DNA of 40,394 bases from an uncultured Clostridium sp. (GCA_945917985.1 CAMEIH010000022.1:1-40394), one strand, 5' to 3'. Shown: positions 8,759-17,401, numbered from the stretch's first letter. Numbers and translations: made by a program. The notes: generated by a model from the letters alone, not told the origin.

Positions 8759-9124
8759 TTACTGTTCGTTTTCTTCCCTGATTGTCATTTCCATCAATTT
8801 ATATATATATTTGATATTCTTCAATATATCCGGCAACATTCGAAGTTCCGCATCCGTAAAATCCTCAATCATTTCCTGTATCTCATTGTGATAGACCGTT
8901 CTACCCGTTTTGATGCTGCCACAGACCAGCTCGTCTAAAGAGCAGTCGAGTATATTGGCAATATCCACAAGTTTTTCAAGTCCGATCTTACTTTTGGCAT
9001 TTTCTACGTTGCTGATATGTTGTGTAGACAGCTGTGCTTTCGATGCAAGCTCTGCCTGAGACATTCTCTTTATTTCTCTTTTTGCCCGTATTCTGCTTCC
9101 CAAATCTCTATAATCTACTGCCAC
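8759..9124 (-). CDS. XRE-family transcriptional regulator
   Basis: A 121-residue protein with an N-terminal HTH_XRE domain (about residues 8-65: LGSRIRAKREIKRMSQAELASKA then STQHISNVENAKSKIGLEKL) and a helical C-terminal part rich in charged residues. I choose the GTG at 9124, which puts the HTH at the usual distance from the N-terminus and has GCAGG ahead of it. A longer frame from TTG at 9196 lacks a ribosome site. The gene lies directly upstream of the polysaccharide promoter in the same orientation, with its own terminator between. It may regulate that operon, but this is only suggested by position. Confidence 0.82.
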   Translation of the reverse strand: MAVDYRDLGSRIRAKREIKRMSQAELASKAQLSTQHISNVENAKSKIGLEKLVDIANILDCSLDELVCGSIKTGRTVYHNEIQEMIEDFTDAELRMLPDILKNIKYIYKLMEMTIREENEQ

Positions 9125-9437
9125 CGTAACACCTGCCTGCAACAATAAATAGTTCGATATTTCTTCATTTCCAAAAAAGATATATAACCTGAGCAATATT
9201 CTATCGGAACTCTTTCTGTTTTGAAATCAAGCAAAAGAATACTTTATTTATACAATTATATTTTCCAAAAATTTTTTTCTTATACAGAGACTGCGGGCAG
9301 GGAAACCCCTGCCCGCCCTTAGAATGCCGTGTACACTTCAAAGGAATGACATCTCAGCTGTCTTTACAGGTAAATTATACTAAAAAAATTCTTTCTTTTT
9401 CACAAATGTAATAAATCATATCCGTAAATGTTACTTT
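9125..9437. other. intergenic region, no gene seen
   Basis: About 310 AT-rich bases between the XRE and LytTR genes. The only clear structure is a perfect 10-bp inverted repeat, listed separately. Short open frames here have no ribosome binding site and resemble nothing known to me. The XRE promoter must lie here, but no good -35/-10 pair stands out. Confidence 0.6.
9293..9316. repeat. GC-rich perfect inverted repeat (hairpin)
   Basis: GCGGGCAGGG (9293-9302), loop AAAC, then CCCTGCCCGC (9307-9316): a 10-bp perfect stem in an otherwise AT-rich gap. Neither strand has a U-run directly after the stem; on the minus strand an A/T-rich stretch begins about 12 bases later. It may be a weak terminator for the LytTR gene, which ends 120 bases upstream on that strand, or a protein-binding or mRNA-stabilising hairpin. 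Confidence 0.55.
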
Positions 9438-10130
9438 TCATCCTTGCCAGCTCTTTTTTGTCCTGGTTACCGGTATTCTCTCCCTGTTTCGCATCACCAC
9501 ATATCTTGGATGAAATTGTTCCACCTGTCTGCCATTGATCAGATAGGACTGATGAATTCTGTAAAATCTGAAAGAATATTTAAGGAGTTCTTTTTCCAGC
9601 TCATCCAGTTTGCCGTAAAACAAATATTCCCTGCCATTCTCCATCAAAATATGAATGACTCTCTTATCGCTGACAAAATACAGTACCTCTGATAATCTGA
9701 TACAGTAGCTCATTCCTTTATATCGGAACACAAAGATGTCATGAAGCATTTGATATCTGTCCACTGCCTGATTCAGACTTTCCAAAAGATAACTTCTTTC
9801 TATTGGTTTTTCCAGATACCGGAAAGGGCACAGTCTAAACGCTTCCTTATAATACCGCTCTTCTCCGGACATAAAAATCAGGCAGAAATATTCATAAATC
9901 TGCCTGATCCTGAAAGCGGTATCAATACCGCTCAAATTGCCCTGCAAACAAATGTCTGTCAGCACAATATCATAATATCCTGTCTGTTCAATATCCGCCA
10001 ACAGTTCTTCACCGGTCAAAAATATCTTTTTCTGAATGTTAAGCCGGCCTTGAAACGCCCATTCCGCAATCCTCTCCTCCATCTTTTTTCCATAGTTTTC
10101 TGTTTCCGCACATAATGCAATGCGTATCAT
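9438..10130 (-). CDS. LytTR-family response regulator (orphan)
   Basis: A 230-residue two-domain regulator. Residues 1-120 form a receiver domain with the likely phospho-accepting Asp59 in DIVLTDICLQG and the switch K in FRYLEKPIE. Residues about 130-228 form a LytTR DNA-binding domain (FRYKGMSYCIRLSEVLYFVS, FRFYRIHQSYLING, ending IPVTRTKK). The N-terminal acidic pair usually seen after strand 1 is changed to AETE. The start ATG has AAGGGGGAG ahead. No histidine kinase or AgrD/AgrB-like genes adjoin it. A perfect palindrome lies just upstream. Such regulators usually control peptide signalling or surface functions; its targets are unknown. Confidence 0.88.
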   Translation of the reverse strand: MIRIALCAETENYGKKMEERIAEWAFQGRLNIQKKIFLTGEELLADIEQTGYYDIVLTDICLQGNLSGIDTAFRIRQIYEYFCLIFMSGEERYYKEAFRLCPFRYLEKPIERSYLLESLNQAVDRYQMLHDIFVFRYKGMSYCIRLSEVLYFVSDKRVIHILMENGREYLFYGKLDELEKELLKYSFRFYRIHQSYLINGRQVEQFHPRYVVMRNRERIPVTRTKKSWQG

Positions 10131-10150
10131 GTAAATCTCCCCCTTGTTTG

Positions 10151-10168
10151 TATGATAGTAATATCATA
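10151..10168. promoter_or_regulatory. palindromic operator-like site upstream of LytTR gene
   Basis: TATGATA-GTAA-TATCATA is a perfect 7-bp dyad 20 bases upstream of the LytTR gene start. On the minus strand its left arm also reads as a -10-like TATGAT. It could be an autoregulatory operator overlapping the promoter. Seen in sequence only; the binding protein is inferred. Confidence 0.45.
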
Positions 10169-10220
10169 TCTGATTTTTGAGGGCACCAAAATCACGCACC
10201 GCAATGATTCCTTTATGCAA

Positions 10221-10892
10221 TTATAGGAAATCAAAATTCTCTGTCTCGGATATCCAGTTTTTCACTTCAAACAAGTCTTTGCAGATCTTATGTGCAAGAC
10301 TTCGCATCTCCTCATCCGGCTGAACCATATCAGGTACCATCACAGGCACCATTCCGGCTCTTTTTGCCGATCTGATTCCGTTATAGGAATCCTCCACGGC
10401 AACCGCCATCCGAGGCTCCACGTCCAGATTTTCACATGCTTTCAAATAAATATCGGGCTCCGGCTTACTCCTTTTCAGCATATCGCCGCAGACCAGATTA
10501 TCAAAATAAGGCATAAGACCCGCATCCCTGATCTCCTGCTCCACGATCGCCTGTCTTGTGGAAGAGGCAAGACCTACCAGATATCCATTCTCCTTCAGAT
10601 AAGAGAGAAACTCCTTAACTCCCGGCTTCAACGGAAGCTTTCCGTTCCCGTAACGGCTGTGAAACAGGGCAGAAGCTTCTTTTTTGTATTCATCATAGGG
10701 AAAATCCTGTCCGTAATACTCCCGGAAAATTTCCCTGGTTACCTGTGCGTTTACTCCAAGACACCTTGGCAGAACCTCTTCAATCCCTTCAATTCCGTAT
10801 TTGGCCGCTATTTCCTGCCACCCTTCAAGTACAAGACGCTCCGAATCAAAGATCACGCCATCCATGTCAAAGATCACTGCTTTGTATTTCAT
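10221..10892 (-). CDS. HAD-family phosphatase / beta-phosphoglucomutase-like
   Basis: A 223-residue HAD subfamily IA hydrolase. Motif I is FDMDGVIFDSE near the N-terminus (nucleophile Asp9, acid Asp11), motif II is the VGLASSTRQ segment, the conserved lysine is in RSKPEPDIYLKA, and motif III is VAVEDSYNGIRSAKRAGM. The cap region has the beta-phosphoglucomutase-like all-helical insert. Members dephosphorylate or isomerise small phosphosugars (family knowledge); the substrate cannot be told. It follows the NSS symporter by 24 bases with an AAGGGAG ribosome site, so the two are probably one transcript. Confidence 0.88.
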   Translation of the reverse strand: MKYKAVIFDMDGVIFDSERLVLEGWQEIAAKYGIEGIEEVLPRCLGVNAQVTREIFREYYGQDFPYDEYKKEASALFHSRYGNGKLPLKPGVKEFLSYLKENGYLVGLASSTRQAIVEQEIRDAGLMPYFDNLVCGDMLKRSKPEPDIYLKACENLDVEPRMAVAVEDSYNGIRSAKRAGMVPVMVPDMVQPDEEMRSLAHKICKDLFEVKNWISETENFDFL

Positions 10893-10916
10893 GCTTTTTT
10901 CTCCCTTGTAAAAGGA

Positions 10917-12329
10917 TCAGATCATCGTCAAAATCCCCAGAGATTTTAACAGTAAAATCAATAAAAGAACAGGGGTAATGTATTTGATCATTACGATATA
11001 AAGCTTTCTTCTGCCAAATTTGCAGCCTGACTTCTCCACTTCGTCAATAATGGTCTTCGGCTTTGCAATCCAGCCTATGAGAACGCAGGTGCCGATGGCA
11101 ACAAGAGGCATCAGGCAGTTATTGCTGATATAATCCATAATATCCAGGATCTGAGCTACCGCTCCGTTTGGCAGTTTCACCTCAAAATACCACTTATTAT
11201 AGCCCAGGCATACGACAATACCGCCCACCAGCGCAATTGCTCCTTCCAGTAAAGTCGCACGCGCTCTTGACATATGGAACCTGTCCATAAAGCTGGAGAC
11301 TACAGCCTCCATAATGGAAACGGCGCTTGTCAGCGCGGCAAAAAGTACCATGGCAAAAAACAGGCAACCAATCAGACTGCCGATTCTTCCCATAGCGCTG
11401 AATACCTTCGGAAGGGAAATGAACATAAGGCTGGGACCTGAAGCCGCCATTCCCTCTTTTCCCATAAAGGTGTACACCGCCGGAATGATCATAACGCCCG
11501 CCAGAAATGCAACCATAGTGTCAAAAATCTCAATCTGATTGATGGACTTTACCAGATTGTCCTCATCCTTCACATAGGAGCCGTAAGCAATCATAATTCC
11601 CATGGCCACACTTAAGCTGAAAAACAGCTGTCCCATGGCATCAAGAAGTGTGCTGAAAAAGCTTTTTACCGTCAGATTCTCTACATCAGGAATTACATAA
11701 ATTTTAAGACCCTGAAGACCGTTTCTCGTCACGCCGCTCTCATCGGTATAACTGATTGTCAATGTAAAAACAGCAATCCCGATCACAAGTAAAAACAAAA
11801 CCGGCATCAACACTTTGGAGAAAGATTCGATGCCTTTTTCCACACCCCGATAAATGATAAATGCCACTGCGCCAAGAAACAGAATCATCAAAATCATTGG
11901 CTCCCACTGTCCTGTGATAAAACCGGTAAAGTAGCCGTCTTCCGCTGCCTGTAAGCCGTCTCCTGTCAGAAAAGCCAGAAAATATTTGACCACCCAGCCT
12001 CCGATTACCGAATAATAGGGCATAATGATCACCGGCACAAGACATGCCAGCACTCCCAGAAAGCCAAATTTCTTGTGTATCTTCCCATATGCCGTCAAAG
12101 GGCTCTGTTTTGTCTTGCGCCCGATGGCAATCTCTGTGGTCAGTAAAGTGAACCCAAAGGTGACTGCCAGTATCAGATAAATGACAAGAAACAGTCCCCC
12201 TCCGTCCTTTGCGGCCAGATAGGGGAATCTCCAGATGTTTCCAAGCCCTACCGCACTGCCTGCCGCCGCAAGCACAAATCCTATAGAACCTGAAAACGAG
12301 TTTCGATGATGTTTTTCTTTGTTACCCAT
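10917..12329 (-). CDS. NSS-family sodium-dependent amino-acid symporter
   Basis: A 470-residue membrane transporter of the neurotransmitter:sodium symporter (LeuT/MhsT) family. The N-terminus carries the family signature SIGFVLAAAGSAVGLGNIWRFPYLAAKDGGG, with the unwound TM1 that holds sodium and substrate. GLQGLKIYVIPD and VAMGIMIAYGSYVKDEDN match the TM6 region. About eleven or twelve spans are visible, consistent with bacterial NSS members. It likely imports an amino acid with sodium; the substrate (tryptophan, tyrosine or another hydrophobic residue) is not readable. It is preceded by a promoter at 12356-12385. Confidence 0.92.
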   Translation of the reverse strand: MGNKEKHHRNSFSGSIGFVLAAAGSAVGLGNIWRFPYLAAKDGGGLFLVIYLILAVTFGFTLLTTEIAIGRKTKQSPLTAYGKIHKKFGFLGVLACLVPVIIMPYYSVIGGWVVKYFLAFLTGDGLQAAEDGYFTGFITGQWEPMILMILFLGAVAFIIYRGVEKGIESFSKVLMPVLFLLVIGIAVFTLTISYTDESGVTRNGLQGLKIYVIPDVENLTVKSFFSTLLDAMGQLFFSLSVAMGIMIAYGSYVKDEDNLVKSINQIEIFDTMVAFLAGVMIIPAVYTFMGKEGMAASGPSLMFISLPKVFSAMGRIGSLIGCLFFAMVLFAALTSAVSIMEAVVSSFMDRFHMSRARATLLEGAIALVGGIVVCLGYNKWYFEVKLPNGAVAQILDIMDYISNNCLMPLVAIGTCVLIGWIAKPKTIIDEVEKSGCKFGRRKLYIVMIKYITPVLLLILLLKSLGILTMI

Positions 12330-12355
12330 TTCCTTTCCCCTTTACTTTTTGCTCT

Positions 12356-12385
12356 ATTATAACTGCTTTGACTCTGCCCTGTAAA
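12356..12385 (-). promoter_or_regulatory. promoter of NSS symporter gene
   Basis: Minus-strand TTTACA (12385-12380) and a consensus TATAAT (12361-12356) with an 18-base spacer, placing the start of transcription about 20 bases before the ATG at 12329. Confidence 0.6.
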
Positions 12386-12440
12386 GGACAATTGCACCCG
12401 CGACACGGAAATGGCATCGACAATATTATTTCTTTTGCTC

Positions 12441-12470
12441 TTGATTTTTTTCCAAAATTTATTGTAGAAT
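12441..12470 (+). promoter_or_regulatory. possible promoter of DUF2798-like gene
   Basis: Plus-strand TTGATT (12441-12446) and TAGAAT (12465-12470), spacer 18. It would give a leader of about 130 bases before the ATG at 12611. No obvious riboswitch fold is seen in that leader. Divergent from the NSS promoter. Confidence 0.4.
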
Positions 12471-12610
12471 AACTCTGCAAATCAAATAACGATACATAAA
12501 CGACACAAGTAATGCTAAGCATGTAAATCTGATTACGGGAATTATGTTTTTTATCGATCGGATTTTAGCGTTACCTGTGTTTTTTTGTGTCAAATTCAGG
12601 AGGAATCAAA

Positions 12611-13156
12611 ATGCCAACAACACAATTTGAAAAGAAAGCATTTGCTTTCTTAACCGTATTGGTAACTGTCCACGCTTACGTTTTTTACAGCTTGTATGTC
12701 ATTAACGGAAGTACACTTATGAATCTGACAGGAGCAGACTCTGTCATTCATGCAATCAATGCCCAGGGAGGTGTTTACATGTTCGGAAGAATGCTTCCCA
12801 TCTGGGCAATTATTCTGATTGAATTTCTGTTTGCATTCTGTCTGGAATGCTTTATGGGAAGTCCCTGTTCCTTCCGGTTAGCATGCAAAATCTTCAACCC
12901 GAAGGAAACGCATCACATGATATTTGAGAGCGCGATCATCTGTGCTACTGTCGGCTTGATGTGCCCCGCCATGAGTTTTCTGGCTGCCTGGTTCTATTAT
13001 CCCTATTATAACGGATTTTCTGTCATCACATTGCTGGCAAATTGGCTGAAGCTAGTGTGCTTCAATTTCCCGTTTGCATTTTTTACGCAATTGTTCTTTA
13101 TCCAGCCACTGGTGAGAACCGTCTTTCGGTTCCTTTTTAAGAAAAAAGACCAATGA
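12611..13156 (+). CDS. small integral membrane protein, DUF2798-like
   Basis: A 181-residue protein with four membrane spans (about residues 9-30, 55-77, 103-128 and 140-165). It starts at the ATG at 12611, seven bases after a perfect AGGAGG; an in-frame GTG 24 bases earlier has no ribosome site. The pattern of two spans, a short loop with a PCS-type motif, then two spans resembles the DUF2798 family, but I recognise it only moderately well. Function is unknown. It stands alone on the plus strand between two minus-strand units. Confidence 0.75.
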   Translation: MPTTQFEKKAFAFLTVLVTVHAYVFYSLYVINGSTLMNLTGADSVIHAINAQGGVYMFGRMLPIWAIILIEFLFAFCLECFMGSPCSFRLACKIFNPKETHHMIFESAIICATVGLMCPAMSFLAAWFYYPYYNGFSVITLLANWLKLVCFNFPFAFFTQLFFIQPLVRTVFRFLFKKKDQ

Positions 13157-13173
13157 TCAGCGTAAAATACCGA

Positions 13174-13812
13174 TCACTCCACCCCATTCTTCTTACAGAT
13201 ATCCTGTAAACAGCACTTGTCGCAATAGGGCTTTGTCCTTGCCGTGCAGACAGCTCTTCCGTGATACACAAGTCTGTGACAGAAATCGTTTCCTTCCTCC
13301 GGTGGAATGATTTTCCAGAGTGCCATCTCCACCTTTTTCGGTTCCCTCACATTGTCCACAAGGCCCATGCGGTTGACCAGACGGATACAATGGGTATCCG
13401 TCACAATGGCGGGCTTTCCGAACACATCCCCCATAATAAGATTGGCGCTCTTTCTTCCGACCCCCGGCAAAGCAAGCAGCTCATCGAAGTCATCGGGCAC
13501 ATTCCCATGATACTTCTCATAAAGAATCTTCATGCAGGCACTGATGTCACGGGCTTTGCTGTGTCCCAGACCACAGGGCTTTACAATCTCTTCTATTTCA
13601 CTCACCGGAGCCTGCGCCAGTGCCTCCACCGTGGGAAACTTCGCATACAGGTCCTGCACCACCACATTCACTCTGGCATCTGTGCACTGCGCTGCCAGCC
13701 GCACGCTGACCAGCAGCTTCCATGCCTGATTGTAATCGAGGGAACATTCCGCATCGGGATACTCCTTCTTCAAACGTTCTATCATTTCAAGTGCCAGTTT
13801 TTTCTTCGTCAT
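13174..13812 (-). CDS. nth: endonuclease III (DNA glycosylase/AP lyase)
   Basis: A 212-residue HhH-GPD base-excision-repair enzyme removing oxidised pyrimidines and cleaving abasic sites. The helix-hairpin-helix LLALPGVGRKSANLIMG carries the catalytic Lys121, and the catalytic Asp139 lies in IVTDTHCIRLVNRMG. Four cysteines near the C-terminus (C189, C197, C200, C206) should hold a 4Fe-4S cluster. Their spacing is C-x7-C-x2-C-x5-C, one residue longer in the first gap than the E. coli pattern. It is the last gene after the DHHW protein gene, 20 bases away. Confidence 0.95.
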   Translation of the reverse strand: MTKKKLALEMIERLKKEYPDAECSLDYNQAWKLLVSVRLAAQCTDARVNVVVQDLYAKFPTVEALAQAPVSEIEEIVKPCGLGHSKARDISACMKILYEKYHGNVPDDFDELLALPGVGRKSANLIMGDVFGKPAIVTDTHCIRLVNRMGLVDNVREPKKVEMALWKIIPPEEGNDFCHRLVYHGRAVCTARTKPYCDKCCLQDICKKNGVE

Positions 13813-13832
13813 TTTCCATGCTCCTTCTTTTG

Positions 13833-14933
13833 TTATTTCAGCGTTTCACTGTGATTCAAAACAAGAGTACTATATAAAAATAACACATCCTGTCCGTCAA
13901 ATTCAATATACCGATCCAGCAGATCGGGATGAAGATACCTAATATCCACCAGCGTGATCTTCCGGTAACCGGATACAAGCAAAGGTGCCATACTGCTTCC
14001 GAAGGAATCCCTGAATAGGATCAGCTCCCTGTCCGTTTCTGCCACCGGATTTGTAATGGTTACAAGCGGCAGCGATCCTGACAGAAACATTTCATAGGGA
14101 TCTTTTCCGTAAGCCTTTTCCATGTCATAGACCGGGCAGGTTCTGTCGTTTTCATAGTCATATACCACGCAGGTTTCCAGTATTTCATTTGTCAGATAGG
14201 CAAAGGTATCAGGCTCTATGGGAAGTGCCGCCTGCCCGCAGTAAACGCCGTAAAAGGGCTGATCCAGGGTTTTCACTTCATACTCCCCTGTAAGCTCCAC
14301 ATCCATCCCCGCTGCCAGCTTCTTTGCTGCCGGGATCAGGGTTTCCTGTCTCCAATGCGTATCTGTCCGGTAATAATTCTGAAGGGTAAGGGTTTCCGTC
14401 AGATCGATATAGGTCATAAATTCTGTTTTTTCTTTCATCCTGTCCATCAACAGGTCGTAATCAAGTGCAGGATAACCACTTTCTGCCGCCAGGAAATAAT
14501 TTTTATCGGGAATGATGGAAAAATATACCCTGGACTCCGTGCCGGCCAAATACTTATCATAGAGATACGAAAAGCGGTCTGCCGCTCTGTCAAGGGAAGA
14601 TTCCTGTATCGGATATTCCAGCTTAGAGGCATAACCGTCCTTAAGATAAATGCCGTTATTGTCCCGCTGCCTGAGCACATCAAACACAAAAAATGCTTTC
14701 AGGGAACGGAAAGCATCTCTCATCGGGAACTGATCTACACTGTAGCTGTCAAATTCCTCCATAAGTTCTCCCGATATAGCCGTATCCCATGACAGTTCCG
14801 GAAGCTGTGCAAGCTCCCTTCTTTCACTGTCTGAATAATCCACCGGCTTTTTCACCCATATCCAGATACAAATTGTCAGAAAGAAAAGGATTGAGACAGC
14901 GGTCACTACCTGATTTTTTGTTTTTTCGGCCAT
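13833..14933 (-). CDS. DHHW/AlgX-like protein, MBOAT partner
   Basis: A 366-residue protein with one N-terminal membrane anchor (about residues 10-27) and an extracytoplasmic domain. The motif YRTDTHWRQ (Asp191-His193-Trp194) and the later LFRDSFGSSMAPLL with its candidate Ser nucleophile are the catalytic pattern of DHHW/AlgJ-AlgX SGNH-type acyltransferases that work with MBOAT proteins (family knowledge). The start ATG has AAAGGAGG ahead. It lies 14 bases after the MBOAT gene, so both probably act on the same surface polymer. The acyl group and acceptor are unknown. Confidence 0.85.
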   Translation of the reverse strand: MAEKTKNQVVTAVSILFFLTICIWIWVKKPVDYSDSERRELAQLPELSWDTAISGELMEEFDSYSVDQFPMRDAFRSLKAFFVFDVLRQRDNNGIYLKDGYASKLEYPIQESSLDRAADRFSYLYDKYLAGTESRVYFSIIPDKNYFLAAESGYPALDYDLLMDRMKEKTEFMTYIDLTETLTLQNYYRTDTHWRQETLIPAAKKLAAGMDVELTGEYEVKTLDQPFYGVYCGQAALPIEPDTFAYLTNEILETCVVYDYENDRTCPVYDMEKAYGKDPYEMFLSGSLPLVTITNPVAETDRELILFRDSFGSSMAPLLVSGYRKITLVDIRYLHPDLLDRYIEFDGQDVLFLYSTLVLNHSETLK

Positions 14934-14947
14934 GGTATCCTCCTTTT

Positions 14948-16348
14948 CTAAAACCTGAAATACAAAAACGGATTAAAAGAGCTGTCCACCAGATAAGCTG
15001 TATTTAAAAGCAGCAATCCGATCAGAACAACAGGTTCCAGAATATTGACAGCCTTCTCCCCTCTCAGGCTCTCCTTAAGCTTTTTCGTCACCATTTGGGG
15101 AAGCGGCGTTGCTCCTGCCATACCAAGCAATAACACTATCCCGTAGCTCTTCAGATAATAAAGAAATTCCTTCGAAACAAAAGGGATCCCCAAAAATCCC
15201 ATCATCCCGCCGAGACAGTCCCGCACTTCGCCAAAATCCGTCCCATAAAAGATCACAAAGCTCACAATGACGGTGAGCATCACATAAACATGGCAAAGTA
15301 TCCTGCTCTTTTCAAGATGTTTTGACAGCCATATCTTTTCTGCCATCAGAAAAACCGCAAAGAACAGTCCCCAGAATACAAAATTCCAGGAGGCACCGTG
15401 CCAGAGACCTGTCAGCATCCACACCACAAGAATATTGAAAAACCATCTCGCTTTTGAAACTCTGTTGCCGCCAAGGGGAATGTACACATAATCACGGAAA
15501 AATGAACCAAGGGATATATGCCAGCGTCTCCAGAACTCCGTGATGCTCTTTGCCATATAGGGATAGTTGAAATTTTCCGCAAACCGAAAGCCCAGAATCC
15601 TTCCAAGCCCGATAGCCATGTCACTGTAACCCGAAAAGTCAAAGTAGATCTGCAGTGTGTAGGAAAGTGCAAACAGCCAGTAAAACAACACCGATTTATC
15701 CTCGGAAGCCTGAAAAGTGTCACAGAGCTCTCCAAGCACATTGGCAAGGAGAATCTTTTTGGAAAGGCCAAGCACAAAACGCCTTATCCCCAGTGCAAAA
15801 TTTTCCGTGCTCAGAGTCCGCGCCGCAAGCTCTCTTTCCATATCAGCATAGCGCACAATGGGACCTGCGATCAGCTGGGGAAACATGGCAACGTAAGCAG
15901 CCAGAGAAATGAGATTTCGTTGTGCCGGTACCTTCCCCCGGTACACATCAATCTCATAGCTTAAGATCTGAAAGGTATAAAAGCTGATCCCGATAGGCAG
16001 GGCAACCTGTAATAGCGGGACAGATGATTGCGTTACCGCATTCCAGTTGGTGATAAGAAAATTTCCGTACTTAAAAAAGGCAAGAAGTAAAAGATGAATC
16101 CCTGCCGCAAGAATCAGTATCTGCTTTGCCCGGCTTTGCCCGGCACAGTGCCCGATCAGGATTCCTGCAAAGAATCCCACCAAAATGGAGACCAGCATCA
16201 GAAGTATATATTTCGGCTCACCCCAGGCATAAAAAACGAGACTGACCAGTAAAAGTATGGTATTTTTGAATCGCCCGGGCACCGCAAAATACAAAACCAG
16301 TGCCACGGGCAGAAAGTAATACAAAAAAGAAATACTGGAAAATAACAT
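14948..16348 (-). CDS. MBOAT-family O-acyltransferase (AlgI/DltB-like)
   Basis: A 466-residue membrane-bound O-acyltransferase with about ten spans. Key signatures: GISFYTFQILSYEIDVYRG, FPQLIAGPIVRY, IYFDFSGYSDMAIGLGRILG, NFNYPYMAKSITEFWRRWHISL and the active-site LTGLWHGASWNFVFWG with His317. It passes acyl groups through the membrane to an extracellular acceptor (family knowledge for AlgI/PatA/DltB). The ribosome site GAGG lies in the gap after the lipoprotein gene. No dlt genes are present, so D-alanylation of teichoic acid is unlikely; O-acetylation of a polysaccharide is the better guess. Confidence 0.92.
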   Translation of the reverse strand: MLFSSISFLYYFLPVALVLYFAVPGRFKNTILLLVSLVFYAWGEPKYILLMLVSILVGFFAGILIGHCAGQSRAKQILILAAGIHLLLLAFFKYGNFLITNWNAVTQSSVPLLQVALPIGISFYTFQILSYEIDVYRGKVPAQRNLISLAAYVAMFPQLIAGPIVRYADMERELAARTLSTENFALGIRRFVLGLSKKILLANVLGELCDTFQASEDKSVLFYWLFALSYTLQIYFDFSGYSDMAIGLGRILGFRFAENFNYPYMAKSITEFWRRWHISLGSFFRDYVYIPLGGNRVSKARWFFNILVVWMLTGLWHGASWNFVFWGLFFAVFLMAEKIWLSKHLEKSRILCHVYVMLTVIVSFVIFYGTDFGEVRDCLGGMMGFLGIPFVSKEFLYYLKSYGIVLLLGMAGATPLPQMVTKKLKESLRGEKAVNILEPVVLIGLLLLNTAYLVDSSFNPFLYFRF

Positions 16349-16375
16349 GTCCTACCTCAGTTCTACCGGACAGAT

Positions 16376-16987
16376 TTACACGATCTTTTCCTCTACCAGA
16401 AGAGCAGCACTCTCCCCGTAAACTTCCAGAAGCTTTGTCTTGAAAGTATCCATCGCTTCATTCTTTCCGAAAGTGGAGACCACATACTCCCCACCGTTGA
16501 TCGAGTAGATTGCCATCTTATCCGGGAAGCCGCAAAGCCACTGTGTACTTGCAATGTTCTCTCGCAAAGCCTCGGCCAGCACCCCGGCATCCTCCGCATT
16601 CTTTAAATGAAAAGCCGCACCGGTAAACGTGTTGGCGTTCATGGCATGGATCATGGAAGCCGCCTCATCGACCAGCTCCACACAGTCCTCCGGAATGTAA
16701 AGGGAATAGGTCATGTTTTCTGCATTCTCCATACTGAAAATACCGGCAGCATTCTCCACGGGATTGTCGAAATCGCCGCCCATGACAAAGAATTTTTCCT
16801 CATCTCCGTAGGTGTCCCACACCTTATTTAAAACCTCTGCACTGTCCGCCACTTCCACCCGTGGTACCGCATTCTGGTTTTCCGATGCATTTGCATCTCC
16901 TTCCGTCCCCGCTCCGCAGCCTGCAAGAGCAAGCACAAGTACCATGCTCATGATCATTGCTGTTACTCTTTGATTCATTTTCTTCAT
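16376..16987 (-). CDS. DUF4358-type lipoprotein
   Basis: A 203-residue secreted lipoprotein: signal peptide MIMSMVLVLALAGC with the lipobox L-A-G-C, then a low-complexity linker and a domain with DDAASMIHAMNANTFTGAAFHLK-like sequence (here VDEAASMIHAMNANTFTGAA). That segment and the F-x-V-x-G-G-D motif fit DUF4358, which is often encoded beside MBOAT and DHHW genes in Lachnospiraceae (family knowledge). The ATG has AGAAGGAGAG ahead. As first gene of the set it may tether or regulate the acylation machinery (inference). Confidence 0.82.
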   Translation of the reverse strand: MKKMNQRVTAMIMSMVLVLALAGCGAGTEGDANASENQNAVPRVEVADSAEVLNKVWDTYGDEEKFFVMGGDFDNPVENAAGIFSMENAENMTYSLYIPEDCVELVDEAASMIHAMNANTFTGAAFHLKNAEDAGVLAEALRENIASTQWLCGFPDKMAIYSINGGEYVVSTFGKNEAMDTFKTKLLEVYGESAALLVEEKIV

Positions 16988-17151
16988 TTCTTCTCTCCTT
17001 CTGTTACGGAATACCCTTAGTATATACCATTTGAGGAAAAAATTCTCCTTTGTTTATTTTTCTCTTTAACTGTGGCGGCAATCCGGTCTGATATTTCCGG
17101 TGAAAAGCAGCAGCGGAAGTCACCGCTTTTGAAAAGTCTCCTTTTTATTGT

Positions 17152-17350
17152 TTAATGAAAATAGATTAAAAGGGCAAGAGGACCCATTCCCACGATCATG
17201 CCAAACAGCATGGAAAGAAAAGTGGATGCACTCTGCTTTACTACTCTGGTTTCGTGCTCCCAGTCAAAAACCGGGCTTTAACGCAATAATCAGAATGACC
17301 TCTGATACCAGATAAAAGGGAGTCACCACCCGGGCCCGCATCAGCCCTGC
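17152..17350 (-). pseudogene. remnant of a membrane protein, frameshifted
   Basis: Two overlapping minus-strand frames look like consecutive parts of one membrane protein. The first reads AGLMRARVVTPFYLVSEVIL and ends at a stop at 17264-17266. A second frame then continues DWEHETRVVKQSAS and TFLSMLFGMIVGMGPLALLI to a stop at 17152. The junction needs a frameshift near 17265, and there is no start codon with a ribosome site. The parent family is not recognised. Together with the truncated XRE frame just upstream it marks a decaying locus. Confidence 0.55.
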
Positions 17351-17401
17351 CTTGCTGAAGATTCAACATTCCCTTCAGCGCAGTCACGTTGTTGCAGATT
17401 C

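Noticed and set aside
9293-9316. GC-rich hairpin as a mobile-element end or REP unit
   Set aside because: Only one copy is seen in the window and there is no transposase or target-site duplication.
12322-12522. 66-codon minus-strand frame upstream of the NSS symporter
   Set aside because: It runs through the divergent promoter region and has no ribosome site or protein-like pattern.
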